The translations under genes were made by a program, and so were the position numbers. 64,000 nt of DNA from CALNYS01 sp942490855 (lineage in GTDB: Bacteria; Planctomycetota; Phycisphaerae; Phycisphaerales; UBA1924). Positions 11,832-19,217 of this stretch are shown here, in pieces (position 1 is the stretch's first letter; each line of letters begins with the position of its first letter). The notes beneath the pieces were generated by a model, which had not been told where the DNA came from, did no database searches, and saw only the letters and a program-made list of their open reading frames with translations. The stretch lies in assembly GCA_942490855.1 (NCBI GenBank), contig CALNYS010000002.1:124001-188000 (forward strand), written 5' to 3'.

Positions 11832-12518
11832 TCAGTTCGCCTCGGGGAGGCTCAGTCGCACGGTCACGGGCGTGCCGAGCTCGGGCGTGCGCAGGGGGTC
11901 GGCGATCCACACGGGCTCCTCGATCGCCGAGTCGTGGCTGTAGAGGGCCGGGTAGGCGAGGACCTCGGAGCCGAAGGTCGTCAGCCCGATCAGGACGCCC
12001 GTCCCGTCGGCGTCGTACACCTCGCCCGCGCCGCGGTCGACGAACCGCGAGCCGGCGAAGACCCACGCCTGGTCCTCGAGATGCCCGTCCCCGTCGTCGC
12101 GGGCCACCCACGCCGCGGCCGGCGTCGCGACGCCATCGACCACGAACTCGACGATCACCGCGGGACCGTGCGCCGGGAACCCGCGGACGGAGTCGCCGAA
12201 CTCGCGCCACCCGCCCGGCGCCCCGGGCTCGAGCCCCAGCGCCAAGAGAGCGGCGTGCACGTGCGCGGGGCGCGCGTCGGTGACGACGAGCGCCTCGTGC
12301 TCTTTCGAGTCGCGCGCGCACACCATGACCTCGAGGAACGCGACCGTGCCGTCGCCGGCGTCGGCCTTGATGGGCACCTCGCCGTCGAACTCGACAGTCC
12401 GCGCCTCGGCGTCGAGGCGCACGCCCGGGAACATCTCGACGGGATCGGCGGCGCAGGCCGAAACGACAACCGCCGCGATCGTCAAAGCAATCGCGGCGGC
12501 GTGGTTGTTCAATTGCAT
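11832..12518 (-). CDS. YdjY-domain-like lipoprotein
   Basis: A 228-residue predicted lipoprotein: a hydrophobic signal ends at the lipobox VVSAC (Cys at about residue 22). The mature part has the landmarks of planctomycete YdjY-type proteins: an opening FPGVRLDAEARTVEFDGEVP, a LEVMVCARDSKEHEALVVTDARP segment and a DGHLEDQAWVFAGSRF strand. The biochemical role of this domain is not known. It is the last gene of the ribosomal operon, 18 bases after rplS, an unusual place for an exported protein. Confidence 0.75.
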   Translation of the reverse strand: MQLNNHAAAIALTIAAVVVSACAADPVEMFPGVRLDAEARTVEFDGEVPIKADAGDGTVAFLEVMVCARDSKEHEALVVTDARPAHVHAALLALGLEPGAPGGWREFGDSVRGFPAHGPAVIVEFVVDGVATPAAAWVARDDGDGHLEDQAWVFAGSRFVDRGAGEVYDADGTGVLIGLTTFGSEVLAYPALYSHDSAIEEPVWIADPLRTPELGTPVTVRLSLPEAN

Positions 12519-12536
12519 CGGGGATCCCCGCAGCGT

Positions 12537-12929
12537 TTACCGCTGAACGGTCTTCATGCCCTCGACGTGCTTCATGCCGCGACGGCGGTCGCGGAGACGC
12601 GCCCTCTTGCCGGCGCGCTCGCGCAGGAAGTAGAGCTTCGCGCGACGGACGTCGGCGCGGCGCACGACCTCGATCTTCGCGATGCGCGGGGAGTTGATCG
12701 GCATGATGCGCTCGACGCCCTGCCCGTCCACGATGCGGCGCACAGTGATCATCTCGTTGATGCCCGAGCCCTTGCGGGAGATCAGCGTGCCGGTGAAGAC
12801 CTGCACGCGCTCCTTCTCGCCCTCGACGATGCGGCAGTGCACGTTCACCGTGTCGCCGACGTCCATCCGGGGGAGGTCGGTCTTGAGCACATCTTTGTTC
12901 AGGCCGGCGAGAATCTCTTGAGCGCCCAT
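12537..12929 (-). CDS. rplS: 50S ribosomal protein L19
   Basis: A 130-residue L19, located at the 30S-50S interface. The family signature is complete: DVGDTVNVHCRIVEGEKERVQ, FTGTLISRKGSGINEMITVRRI and the basic strand KIEVVRRADVRRAKLYFLRER. I place the start at the ATG 12929 (MGAQEILAGL) because it aligns with the usual L19 N-terminus; the frame continues open for 27 codons upstream. Length is slightly above the usual 115-120 because of a basic C-terminal tail. It follows the dioxygenase-like gene by 93 bases. Confidence 0.97.
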   Translation of the reverse strand: MGAQEILAGLNKDVLKTDLPRMDVGDTVNVHCRIVEGEKERVQVFTGTLISRKGSGINEMITVRRIVDGQGVERIMPINSPRIAKIEVVRRADVRRAKLYFLRERAGKRARLRDRRRGMKHVEGMKTVQR

Positions 12930-13022
12930 GGGTTCATCCAAGCTACGGCCGGTTGGCCGGGAAGGTGTCTGGTGAGCCGCACAGTGTAGCGGATATGGGG
13001 GAGGCTTCAAACCCGGGCCGGC

Positions 13023-13571
13023 TCAGTTCCCGCGCAGCCGGATCTCGTGGCGGAAGCCCCGCCGACCGTCCGCGCCCCGCTCGAGGCGGACGATCACCGT
13101 CTCCGCGTCCAGACGACGGCGTTTGGCCGCGGTCAGACGCGGGTCGCCCTCGAACCAGAACGTCACGTACGTCACCTCGTGCATCGGCGCCGTGACCGTC
13201 AGGTGGATGTGCGAGGGGTCGTCCCGCCCCGGGTAGCCCCCGGGGTAGACGGTCTCAAAGGCGTACCCGCCGGCCTCGTCGGTCACCGCCACTCCGCGCA
13301 GGCGGGGGACGCGCGTGCCGCTGGCGGGCGGGGCGTAGTTCCCTTCGGCGTCGGTCCCGTACGCCACGACCGCCGCGTCGCCCAGCGGGCGCCCGTCCAT
13401 GTCCAGCACCCGCCCGGAGAACACGATCCGCTCCCCCGGTTCGTCCGCGGGGCACAGGACGACGGCTTCGGGCGGGGCGGGCGGGGCGGCTACCCCATCA
13501 GCCGCCAGCAGGATCACCACGGCCCCCCCCGCCGCGCTGAGCACACAGAAGAGCCCTCTGGTCGGCTTCAT
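13023..13571 (-). CDS. Exported intradiol-dioxygenase-like protein inside the ribosomal operon
   Basis: A 182-residue protein with a signal peptide or N-terminal anchor (about residues 5-28) followed by an intradiol ring-cleavage dioxygenase C-domain. The catalytic-type segment reads VYPGGYPGRDDPSHIHLTV: the tyrosine and both histidines of HIH match iron(III) ligands of protocatechuate/catechol 1,2-dioxygenases, and VVAYGTDAEGNY may hold the second tyrosine. The family name suggests aromatic ring cleavage, but exported members often have unknown substrates. Its ATG overlaps the trmD stop by four bases (ATGA), so it is translationally coupled to a tRNA-modification gene. Confidence 0.8.
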   Translation of the reverse strand: MKPTRGLFCVLSAAGGAVVILLAADGVAAPPAPPEAVVLCPADEPGERIVFSGRVLDMDGRPLGDAAVVAYGTDAEGNYAPPASGTRVPRLRGVAVTDEAGGYAFETVYPGGYPGRDDPSHIHLTVTAPMHEVTYVTFWFEGDPRLTAAKRRRLDAETVIVRLERGADGRRGFRHEIRLRGN

Positions 13572-14287
13572 GCTTCGTCCTCCGCGCCGCCCGAGAGGAG
13601 GTCCGGGCGTCGGTCCCGGGTCCGCGCGGCGGCCTGCTCGGCCCGCCAGCGGTCCACAGCCCCATGGTCGCCCGAGAAGAGGACTTCAGGCGCCTCCATC
13701 CCCTCCCACTCCCGCGGGCGGGTGTAGTGCGGGCAGTCGAGCAGGCGCCCGGCGCCCGAGAAGCTGTCCTGGGCGGCCGAATCGTCGTGCCCGAGGGCGC
13801 CGGGCAGCAGGCGGACCACCGCATCGGCCAGGAGCATCGCGGGGATCTCGCCCCCCGAGAGGACGTAGTCGCCCACGCTGATCTCCCGCGGGGCCAGACG
13901 CTCGATGACCCGCTCGTCGATGCCCTCGTAGTGCCCGGCGAGGATGAGCAGGCGCGGCGTGGCGGCGAGTTCTTCGACGATCCCCTGCGTGAGCGGCTCG
14001 CCCTGGGGCGTCATGTAGACGCGGGTCGTGGGGCGGGGGTCCATCGCCTCGACGGCGCACGCGGCGTCCCAGACGGGCTGGCAGGTCATGACCATGCCGG
14101 GGCCGCCGCCGAAGGGGCGGTCGTCCACGCGCCCGTGCTTGTCGGTGGTGTAGTCGCGGATGTTGTGCGCGTGCCACTCGCAGAGGCCCGCGGCGCGCGC
14201 ACGCCCGCTGATGCTCGCGCCCAGAACGGGTTCGAACACCTCGGGAAAGATCGTCAAAAAGTCGATCCGGAGCGGCGGGGCGCTCAC
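13568..14287 (-). CDS. trmD: tRNA (guanine-37-N1)-methyltransferase
   Basis: A 239-residue SPOUT methyltransferase that makes m1G37 in tRNAs with G36, preventing +1 frameshifts. The knotted SAM site is clear: GGGPGMVMTCQP, LILAGHYEGIDERV and ISVGDYVLSGGEIPAMLLADAVVRLLPG. Length fits the family (about 230-260). It lies 6 bases after rpsP. In most bacteria rimM sits between these two genes; here there is no room for it. Confidence 0.97.
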   Translation of the reverse strand: MSAPPLRIDFLTIFPEVFEPVLGASISGRARAAGLCEWHAHNIRDYTTDKHGRVDDRPFGGGPGMVMTCQPVWDAACAVEAMDPRPTTRVYMTPQGEPLTQGIVEELAATPRLLILAGHYEGIDERVIERLAPREISVGDYVLSGGEIPAMLLADAVVRLLPGALGHDDSAAQDSFSGAGRLLDCPHYTRPREWEGMEAPEVLFSGDHGAVDRWRAEQAAARTRDRRPDLLSGGAEDEA

Positions 14288-14293
14288 AGGGGA

Positions 14294-14770
14294 TTACTCG
14301 GAGGCTTCGGCGTCGCCCTCGGCGGGGGCGGCAGCGGCCGCGGCGGCTTCTTCAGCAGCCTTGGCTTCCGCAGCGGCCTTGGCCTCGGCGTCCGCCTTGG
14401 CTTTCGCCTCGGCCTCGGCCTTGGCGGCGGCTTCCTCGGCGGCCTTCGCGGCCGCGGCGTCCGCCTTCATCTTTTCCATTTTCTTGCCGAAACGCTTCTC
14501 GTGCTTGGCCTTGAGTTCCTCGGCGTTGAGGATCCCGGCCTTGGCGAGCAGGCTCGCGCACGTATCAGAGGGCTGCGCGCCCACGTCCAGCCAGTGACGG
14601 ATGCGGTCTTCCTTGAGGGAGACCTGCTTCGCCTCATCGGACTCGATCGGGTTGTACCACCCGAGGTTCTCGAGGATCTTGCCGTCACGCTGGTTGCGCT
14701 TCTCGATCGCGTTGATGCGGTAGAAGGGACGGTGCGTGCGGCCCATGCGGCTGAGGCGGATGCGAACCAT
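14294..14770 (-). CDS. rpsP: 30S ribosomal protein S16 with long Ala/Lys/Glu tail
   Basis: A 158-residue S16, an early 30S assembly protein. Residues 1-95 are a normal S16 (MVRIRLSRMGRTHRPFYRI, LGWYNPIE, RIRHWLDVGAQPSDT). Residues about 100-158 form an extension made almost only of Ala, Lys and Glu, ending PAEGDAEASE; it would be a single long charged helix or coil. Typical S16 is 80-90 residues. The start is preceded by a 12-base palindrome holding the ribosome-binding GGAG. First gene of the rpsP-trmD-rplS operon. Confidence 0.97.
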   Translation of the reverse strand: MVRIRLSRMGRTHRPFYRINAIEKRNQRDGKILENLGWYNPIESDEAKQVSLKEDRIRHWLDVGAQPSDTCASLLAKAGILNAEELKAKHEKRFGKKMEKMKADAAAAKAAEEAAAKAEAEAKAKADAEAKAAAEAKAAEEAAAAAAAPAEGDAEASE

Positions 14771-14774
14771 GCGT

Positions 14775-14848
14775 ACGGAGCTCCGTGCGGGGTCGTTTCA
14801 GTCGGCGATACAGACGGGAACCGGCCCCCCACCAATCAGCGGGCCGGT
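14775..14848 (-). promoter_or_regulatory. Structured leader of the rpsP operon
   Basis: Between promoter and rpsP the minus strand carries an 8-bp hairpin ACCGGCCC/GGGCCGGT (14841-14848 with 14820-14827, 13-base loop) and, five bases before the ATG, a perfect 12-base palindrome ACGGAGCTCCGT (14775-14786) that contains the ribosome-binding GGAG. No T-run follows, so this is not attenuation by termination; the structures could modulate translation. Function is inferred. Confidence 0.4.
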
Positions 14849-14859
14849 GCGAACCGGGA

Positions 14860-14887
14860 ATGATAGCCGAACACGGGCGGGCTGCAA
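14860..14887 (-). promoter_or_regulatory. Possible promoter of the rpsP operon
   Basis: On the minus strand TATCAT (14860-14865, five of six to the -10 consensus) is preceded after 16 bases by TTGCAG (14882-14887). It lies about 90 bases before rpsP and just beyond the end of the M50 protease gene, the expected position for an independent ribosomal promoter. Confidence 0.5.
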
Positions 14888-14895
14888 GCCGTGAC

Positions 14896-15699
14896 TCAGG
14901 GCAGCAGACCCGCCGTCAGGTCGCTCACCTGCCAGGTCAGCCACGACCCGACCTCCCAGATCACCCCCCCGCCGGACATGAAGATCACCAGGATCGCCAC
15001 CAGGGCGATCCCAGTCGCGTGGGGCCCCTCGGCGAGGCGGCGGTACGCCCCGGAGAACGACGCGAGGATCCGCGACCCGTCCAGCGGCGGGATCGGGAGC
15101 AGGTTCAGCACCAGCAGGACCGCGTTGAGCATCGCCCCCGTGAAAAAGAAGCTGTGGAAGCGTGACGCGACCGGGACCACGGATTCCGTGATCTCCGCCT
15201 CTTTCTTCGCCAGCTCCATGAAATGGGCGACCAGCTCCTGCTCGCCGAGCTCGTCGTACCGCTCGGCAAGATCCGCGGAACTCGCGGCGTAATGCTCAGC
15301 CATCGCGTCCGCGACGCGGTCCCCGATCGCGTACTTCGTGATCGCGCTGGCGGTGAGCACGCACACGATCAGGAGCCCGATGTTCACCGCCGGGCCGGCC
15401 GCCGCGACCAGGGCGTCCGCGTGCTTCCCGCGGAACCGGTAGGGGTTCACGGGCATCGCGCCCCACGCGATCCCGACGACCGCGAAGACGATCAGGCTCG
15501 TCGGCCCCATGTGCACCAGCGGGTTGAGGGTCATGCGGTTGAGGCGGATGGGCGTGTCGTCGCCGACGCGGATCGCCGCAACCCCATGCCCCAGCTCGTG
15601 AAGCGTGATCGAGAGGATCACCCAGAACGCCCACGAAACGAGCGCCCACGCGCCGCCGTCGCTGTGCAAGAGGTCCGCTACCCACCAGCCGCTGGTCAT
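14896..15699 (-). CDS. Site-2-protease (M50) family membrane metalloprotease
   Basis: A 267-residue multi-pass membrane protein of the M50 family. The zinc site HELGH (H34, E35, H38) lies in the first hydrophobic segment, and the third ligand motif NLLPIPPLDGSRI lies in a later one (about 211-224), the hallmark pair of site-2 proteases. A charged cytoplasmic-looking insert (about 125-185) separates them. No PDZ domain is present, so it resembles the short SpoIVFB/YwhC-type members rather than RseP. The substrate is unknown. It ends about 125 bases before the rpsP start and is the gene upstream of that operon. Confidence 0.9.
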   Translation of the reverse strand: MTSGWWVADLLHSDGGAWALVSWAFWVILSITLHELGHGVAAIRVGDDTPIRLNRMTLNPLVHMGPTSLIVFAVVGIAWGAMPVNPYRFRGKHADALVAAAGPAVNIGLLIVCVLTASAITKYAIGDRVADAMAEHYAASSADLAERYDELGEQELVAHFMELAKKEAEITESVVPVASRFHSFFFTGAMLNAVLLVLNLLPIPPLDGSRILASFSGAYRRLAEGPHATGIALVAILVIFMSGGGVIWEVGSWLTWQVSDLTAGLLP

Positions 15700-15740
15700 C
15701 GATCGCCCTTCCTCGTCGCCAAGGCGCGTATCCTACAGGT

Positions 15741-16073
15741 ATGTACGCCACGCATTACGCCGTTGTCGCCACCTGCCCTACGGGCGCCGTCGCAGCCCAG
15801 TACCTCGAATGGCTCATCGACGAGGGGCACCTGCAGGCGGTCCGGGACGCCGGAGCGCTCACCGCGGAAGCCGTGCGACTCGACCCCCCGCCCAACGCCC
15901 CGCCAACGCCGATCCGCGTGCTGAGCCTGTACACGTTCGCGGGCCGCAACGAGTTCGATCAGTACGAACGCGACCACGCCCCGCGCCTGCGCGCCGAGGG
16001 CGCCGAGAAGTTCGGCAAATCGGGCATCACGTTCACGCGTGAAACGGGCGAGGTGATCGCCCAGCTCAGGTGA
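15741..16073 (+). CDS. Small DUF4286-like protein
   Basis: A 110-residue cytoplasmic protein. The layout, an N-terminal YAVVATCPTGAVAAQYLEWLIDEGH, a central LSLYTFAGRNEFDQYERDHAP and a C-terminal EKFGKSGITFTRETGEV, resembles the DUF4286 family of ferredoxin-like small proteins. Its function is unknown. It has no signal peptide or cysteines of note. It overlaps the 3' end of the frameshifted yraN on the opposite strand by eight bases. Confidence 0.7.
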   Translation: MYATHYAVVATCPTGAVAAQYLEWLIDEGHLQAVRDAGALTAEAVRLDPPPNAPPTPIRVLSLYTFAGRNEFDQYERDHAPRLRAEGAEKFGKSGITFTRETGEVIAQLR

Positions 16074-16462
16074 GCGTGACCGCCGACACGCTGTGACGGA
16101 CGCTCGGCCCGCCGCGCTCGCCCCACGTCACCGCCACCACGTCGATGCGCACTGGGCGGTCCGTCCAGCCGTTCTGTTTGATCACGCTCTGCGCGACCAG
16201 CACCAGCTTGCGGGACTTGGCGGCGCCCACCGCCACCTCCGGCGCGAACCCGCCGTCGTCGCGCGCGCGCGCGCGTCTTGACCTCGACGATCACGATGGA
16301 TTTCTTATCCGGCGCTCGGCACACGAGGTCCGCCTCGCCGACGCCGACGTGCAGGTTGCGCGCCAGCACGCGGTAGCCGCGTTTTCGCAGCCAACGGGCC
16401 GCGTAGCGCTCGCCGGCGCGCCCGAGGTTGCTCGGCGGCGCGCGCCGGAAGAGGCGGCGCAT
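16066..16462 (-). pseudogene. yraN: yraN (UPF0102) gene interrupted by a frameshift at a (CG)8 tract
   Basis: The first 66 codons encode a normal YraN nuclease-fold start: NLGRAGERYAARWLRKRGYRVL, GEADLV (D45) and IVIVEVKTR (E60, K62), the D-ExK metal site. At the (CG)8 tract (16260-16275) the frame is lost. In the next frame the rest of the family continues perfectly: DDGGFAPEVAVGAAKSRKL, then NGWTDRPVRIDVVAV, ending in TGA at 16066-16068. Adding one CG unit or removing one base restores a protein of about 130 residues, the family size. Read as written, the protein would run into unrelated sequence. The start ATG at 16462 overlaps the upstream stop (TGATG); a GTG at 16465 is possible. Confidence 0.8.
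16260..16275. repeat. (CG)8 dinucleotide tract inside yraN
   Basis: Eight CG units in a row sit exactly where yraN changes frame. Nine units would keep the gene open. Such tracts slip during replication and are also error-prone in sequencing, so the tract may be a switch, a mutation or an artefact. Confidence 0.9.
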
Positions 16463-17790
16463 CACCGGCGCGGGGCGTCCGCCCGGGCCGAGATCAGGTA
16501 GCGCTCGGCGCCAAGTCGGAACAGCTCGGCCTCCATGCGGTCCACGTCGCTGAGGCTGCCGCGGCGCTGGAGATCGGTGAAGAACTCCGACTGCACCTGC
16601 CCGAGGCGTTCCTGGCGGAGGAGATTGAGGATGTCGTCCTGCGCTTCGTAGAGGCTGATGCTGTGCGAGCCGAGGGATTCGAGCGTGAGCCAGACCCGCC
16701 GGGAATTCCAGTCGATCGGGCCGACGGTCTCCCCCACCGCGAGCGACGTCGCCGCGTCGTTGATCTCCGGGACGCCGAACACCTCGGTCTCGCCGAGCCC
16801 GTTCTCTCCGACCTGCACCTCGTGGAGCCCGCCCTGCGCGGGGCGGTAATCGCTGTGGCGCTCGGCGATCTCAGCGAAGGGGAGCCCCTCGCTGATCTCG
16901 CGCTGCACGGCGGCCGTGCGCTCGGGTTCGTCGGCGGGGGTCCAGATCATGCGCAGGCGCGCGGTCGCGGGCGGGCGGAACGTGCTGAGGTCGCGCAGGT
17001 ACGCGCGGCGCACGTCGCGCCACGGGATGTACGCGCGGTGGCGCAGCAGACGCCCGACCATCTGGCGCACGAGCTGCTGGCGCGATTCGGCTTCGACTTT
17101 CTCATCGAGGGTGAGCCCCTCGTCGGCGAGGTAGAGCTCGTTGGCGAGCTCGGCGCTCCCGCCGCTCTGGCGGATGAGGTCGCCGCGCACGCCCTCGACG
17201 AACGCGGCGATGCCCTGGCGCTCAGCGGGGGAAAGGACGGCCTCGAACTCGGCCAGGAGCAGCTCGTCACGGATGACGTCGCGGAGGGCGGCGCTGATCT
17301 GCTCGCGGAGCTCGAGCAGGAACTCGCGCTGCCCGACCTGCTGGGCCTCGGCGGTCATCTGGGCGTCCATGGCGCTGAAGAACTCGGATGCGAAGATCGG
17401 TCGCCCCGACACCTGCCCGATGAGCGCGTCGAGCGGGGCGGTGACCACGGACGCGGGGCGCTGATCGACGCGCACGGCGCTGGTCGTCGCGCGGGGTTCG
17501 GGCGCCGGGGTGTCGGCGGGCGTCGCGACGGCGACGTCGTCGAGCCCGCGTGTCGCCTCGGCTCGCGTGATGCGCCGGATCGGCTCGGCGGGCGTGAGCC
17601 CCGCGCCCTCGAGACGGGTCGAGCGGTAGACGGGGTCGGTCGTCTCGGCGCTGGCGCGGTCGAGCGCGTCGAGGTCGATCAGCGTGTTCTGCGTCGCCTC
17701 GCGACGCAGCGTGCATGCGGTGGCGAGCACGGCGCACGCGCCAAGGACCGCTGTCCGGAACAGAATCGGGCGGGACGGTGTTGTGCGCAC
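16462..17790 (-). CDS. Lipoprotein with parvulin-type peptidyl-prolyl isomerase-like domain
   Basis: A 442-residue predicted lipoprotein. I start it at GTG 17790, which has GGAG seven bases upstream and gives a signal peptide ending in the lipobox LATAC (Cys about residue 26); the frame is open further but would run into the divergent promoter. Residues about 145-275 are helical and charged as in SurA-type chaperones. Residues about 280-390 resemble a rotamase (PpiC) domain: LPFAEIAERHSDYRPAQGGLHEV and LAVGETVGPIDWNSRRVWL. It probably assists folding of exported proteins. It is followed by yraN with overlapping stop and start. Confidence 0.8.
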   Translation of the reverse strand: MRTTPSRPILFRTAVLGACAVLATACTLRREATQNTLIDLDALDRASAETTDPVYRSTRLEGAGLTPAEPIRRITRAEATRGLDDVAVATPADTPAPEPRATTSAVRVDQRPASVVTAPLDALIGQVSGRPIFASEFFSAMDAQMTAEAQQVGQREFLLELREQISAALRDVIRDELLLAEFEAVLSPAERQGIAAFVEGVRGDLIRQSGGSAELANELYLADEGLTLDEKVEAESRQQLVRQMVGRLLRHRAYIPWRDVRRAYLRDLSTFRPPATARLRMIWTPADEPERTAAVQREISEGLPFAEIAERHSDYRPAQGGLHEVQVGENGLGETEVFGVPEINDAATSLAVGETVGPIDWNSRRVWLTLESLGSHSISLYEAQDDILNLLRQERLGQVQSEFFTDLQRRGSLSDVDRMEAELFRLGAERYLISARADAPRR

Positions 17791-17869
17791 GCGCGGTCTC
17801 CATCGGGCCGGGACGCGACCCTTCGCATAGACTGCCCACCACACCCATCGATGTCCAGCAGGAGCAGGC

Positions 17870-18340
17870 ATGTCAGAGATCATCATCCCGGGGGGCGGCG
17901 GCGGGGACAGCGCCGACGACGCACCCAAGATTCACGTTGACAGCGACTGGAAGGCCGAGGCCCAGGCCGAGAGGGACCGCCTCGACGCCGAGGCCGAGGA
18001 GAAAACCGCGGCCTCGGGCGGCGGCGCGGGCGGCATGCCCCCCGCCAACTTCCAGACCCTCTGGAGCGAGCTCGCCTCGCAGGCCTACGTCTTCCTCGGC
18101 GCGATCCCCGACCCCAAAACGGGGCAGGCGATCGTCGCGCCCGAGTACGCGAAGCACTACATCGATCTCCTCGGCGTCCTCAGCGAGAAGACCGAGGGCA
18201 ACCTGAGCGCCGAGGAATCCGACGAGTTCCAGAAGGTCCTCGTCGAACTCCGACAGGTCTTCGTCCGCGTCGCGGGCTATGTCGCGTCCGAGATGGCCAA
18301 GCAGGACGCCGCGGGCGAACAGCCGGCGCCGGACGCCTGA
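17870..18340 (+). CDS. DUF1844 domain protein
   Basis: A 156-residue cytoplasmic protein. The first 55 residues are Gly- and charge-rich and look disordered. Residues about 60-140 match the DUF1844 pattern: FQTLWSELASQAYVFLGAIPDPKTGQ, HYIDLLGVLSEKTEGNLSAEE and FQKVLVELRQVFVRV. The family is widespread, often near core genes, and has no known function. It is transcribed divergently from the parvulin-like gene and ends 73 bases before sdhC. Confidence 0.9.
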   Translation: MSEIIIPGGGGGDSADDAPKIHVDSDWKAEAQAERDRLDAEAEEKTAASGGGAGGMPPANFQTLWSELASQAYVFLGAIPDPKTGQAIVAPEYAKHYIDLLGVLSEKTEGNLSAEESDEFQKVLVELRQVFVRVAGYVASEMAKQDAAGEQPAPDA

Positions 18341-18413
18341 CGAACCCGGCCTGATCGGGCCGATAGACCTCTATCTTCCCGCCCATCGACTCACTCGTGA
18401 AGGGGACCGACCC

Positions 18414-19214
18414 GTGAGCGATTCCTCGTCCTTCCTGGACAAGCACCATTTCCTGCTCCGCCGACTGCACTCGCTCGCCGGCGTGATTCCCATCGGCGTC
18501 TTCCTCATCATGCACCTGACGACCAACTCGTCGGTGGTGTGGGCCGAGGCCTTCGGGCGCGACGGCGCCGAGACGTTCCAGCACGAAGTCAACTTCATCC
18601 ACTCCATGCCCGGGCTGATCCTGATCGAGGTCTTCGGGCTGTGGCTGCCGATCTTCTTCCACTCGATCTTCGGCTTCTACTACGCCTTCTCCGGGCGCTC
18701 CAACGCCGCGTCGTACCCCTACGGGGGCAGCTGGCGCTACAGCCTCCAGCGCTGGACCGGCTACGTCGGCTTCCTCTTCATCCTGTTCCACGTCGCGACG
18801 CTGCGCTGGGGGTGGGATTTCCTCCCCTTCTCGTCGGGCTTTGACGCGCACTCGGCGGCGTCCACCACGGCGCTGTCGCTCCGCGGCGGTCCCGACGCGA
18901 GCGTGCTCGGCGGGATCTTCAACATGGTCCTGTACCTCGGCGGCGTCACCGCGCTCGTCTACCACTTCGCCAACGGGCTCTGGACCTGGGCGATCACCTG
19001 GGGCATCACCGTCTCACCGCAGGCGCAGAAGCGCTGGGGCTACGTGTGCGCCGCGGTCGGCTTCGGGCTCCTCGGCGCCGGCTGGAGCGCGTACTTCGGG
19101 TTCGTCGCGCTCGACATCGAAGCCGCGCAGCAGACCGAGCTCCGCATGCGGGCGCCCGGGCACGCCGAGGCTGAACCTCTCTCCAGCAGCCCCCTTCTCA
19201 GCGAGGAGCACTGA
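18414..19214 (+). CDS. sdhC: Succinate dehydrogenase cytochrome b subunit
   Basis: A 266-residue membrane anchor of succinate dehydrogenase, of the single-subunit five-helix type known from Bacillus (cytochrome b558). I use GTG 18414, with AAGGGGA eight bases upstream and MSDSSSFLDKHHFLLRRLHSLAG as the start; the longer frame lacks a good ribosome-binding site. Five hydrophobic segments are visible, and conserved-type histidines in LRRLHS, IMHLTT, FFHSIFG, LFHVAT and VYHFANG fit two heme b sites. It couples electron flow from SdhB to menaquinone. It begins the sdhCAB operon. Confidence 0.93.
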   Translation: MSDSSSFLDKHHFLLRRLHSLAGVIPIGVFLIMHLTTNSSVVWAEAFGRDGAETFQHEVNFIHSMPGLILIEVFGLWLPIFFHSIFGFYYAFSGRSNAASYPYGGSWRYSLQRWTGYVGFLFILFHVATLRWGWDFLPFSSGFDAHSAASTTALSLRGGPDASVLGGIFNMVLYLGGVTALVYHFANGLWTWAITWGITVSPQAQKRWGYVCAAVGFGLLGAGWSAYFGFVALDIEAAQQTELRMRAPGHAEAEPLSSSPLLSEEH

Positions 19215-19217
19215 CCT

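Noticed and set aside
13686..14177. 163-codon minus-strand frame inside trmD
   Set aside because: Out-of-frame shadow of trmD; trmD motifs are complete in the other frame.
16145..16501. 118-codon plus-strand frame over yraN
   Set aside because: Antisense to the two intact yraN halves; no motif of its own.
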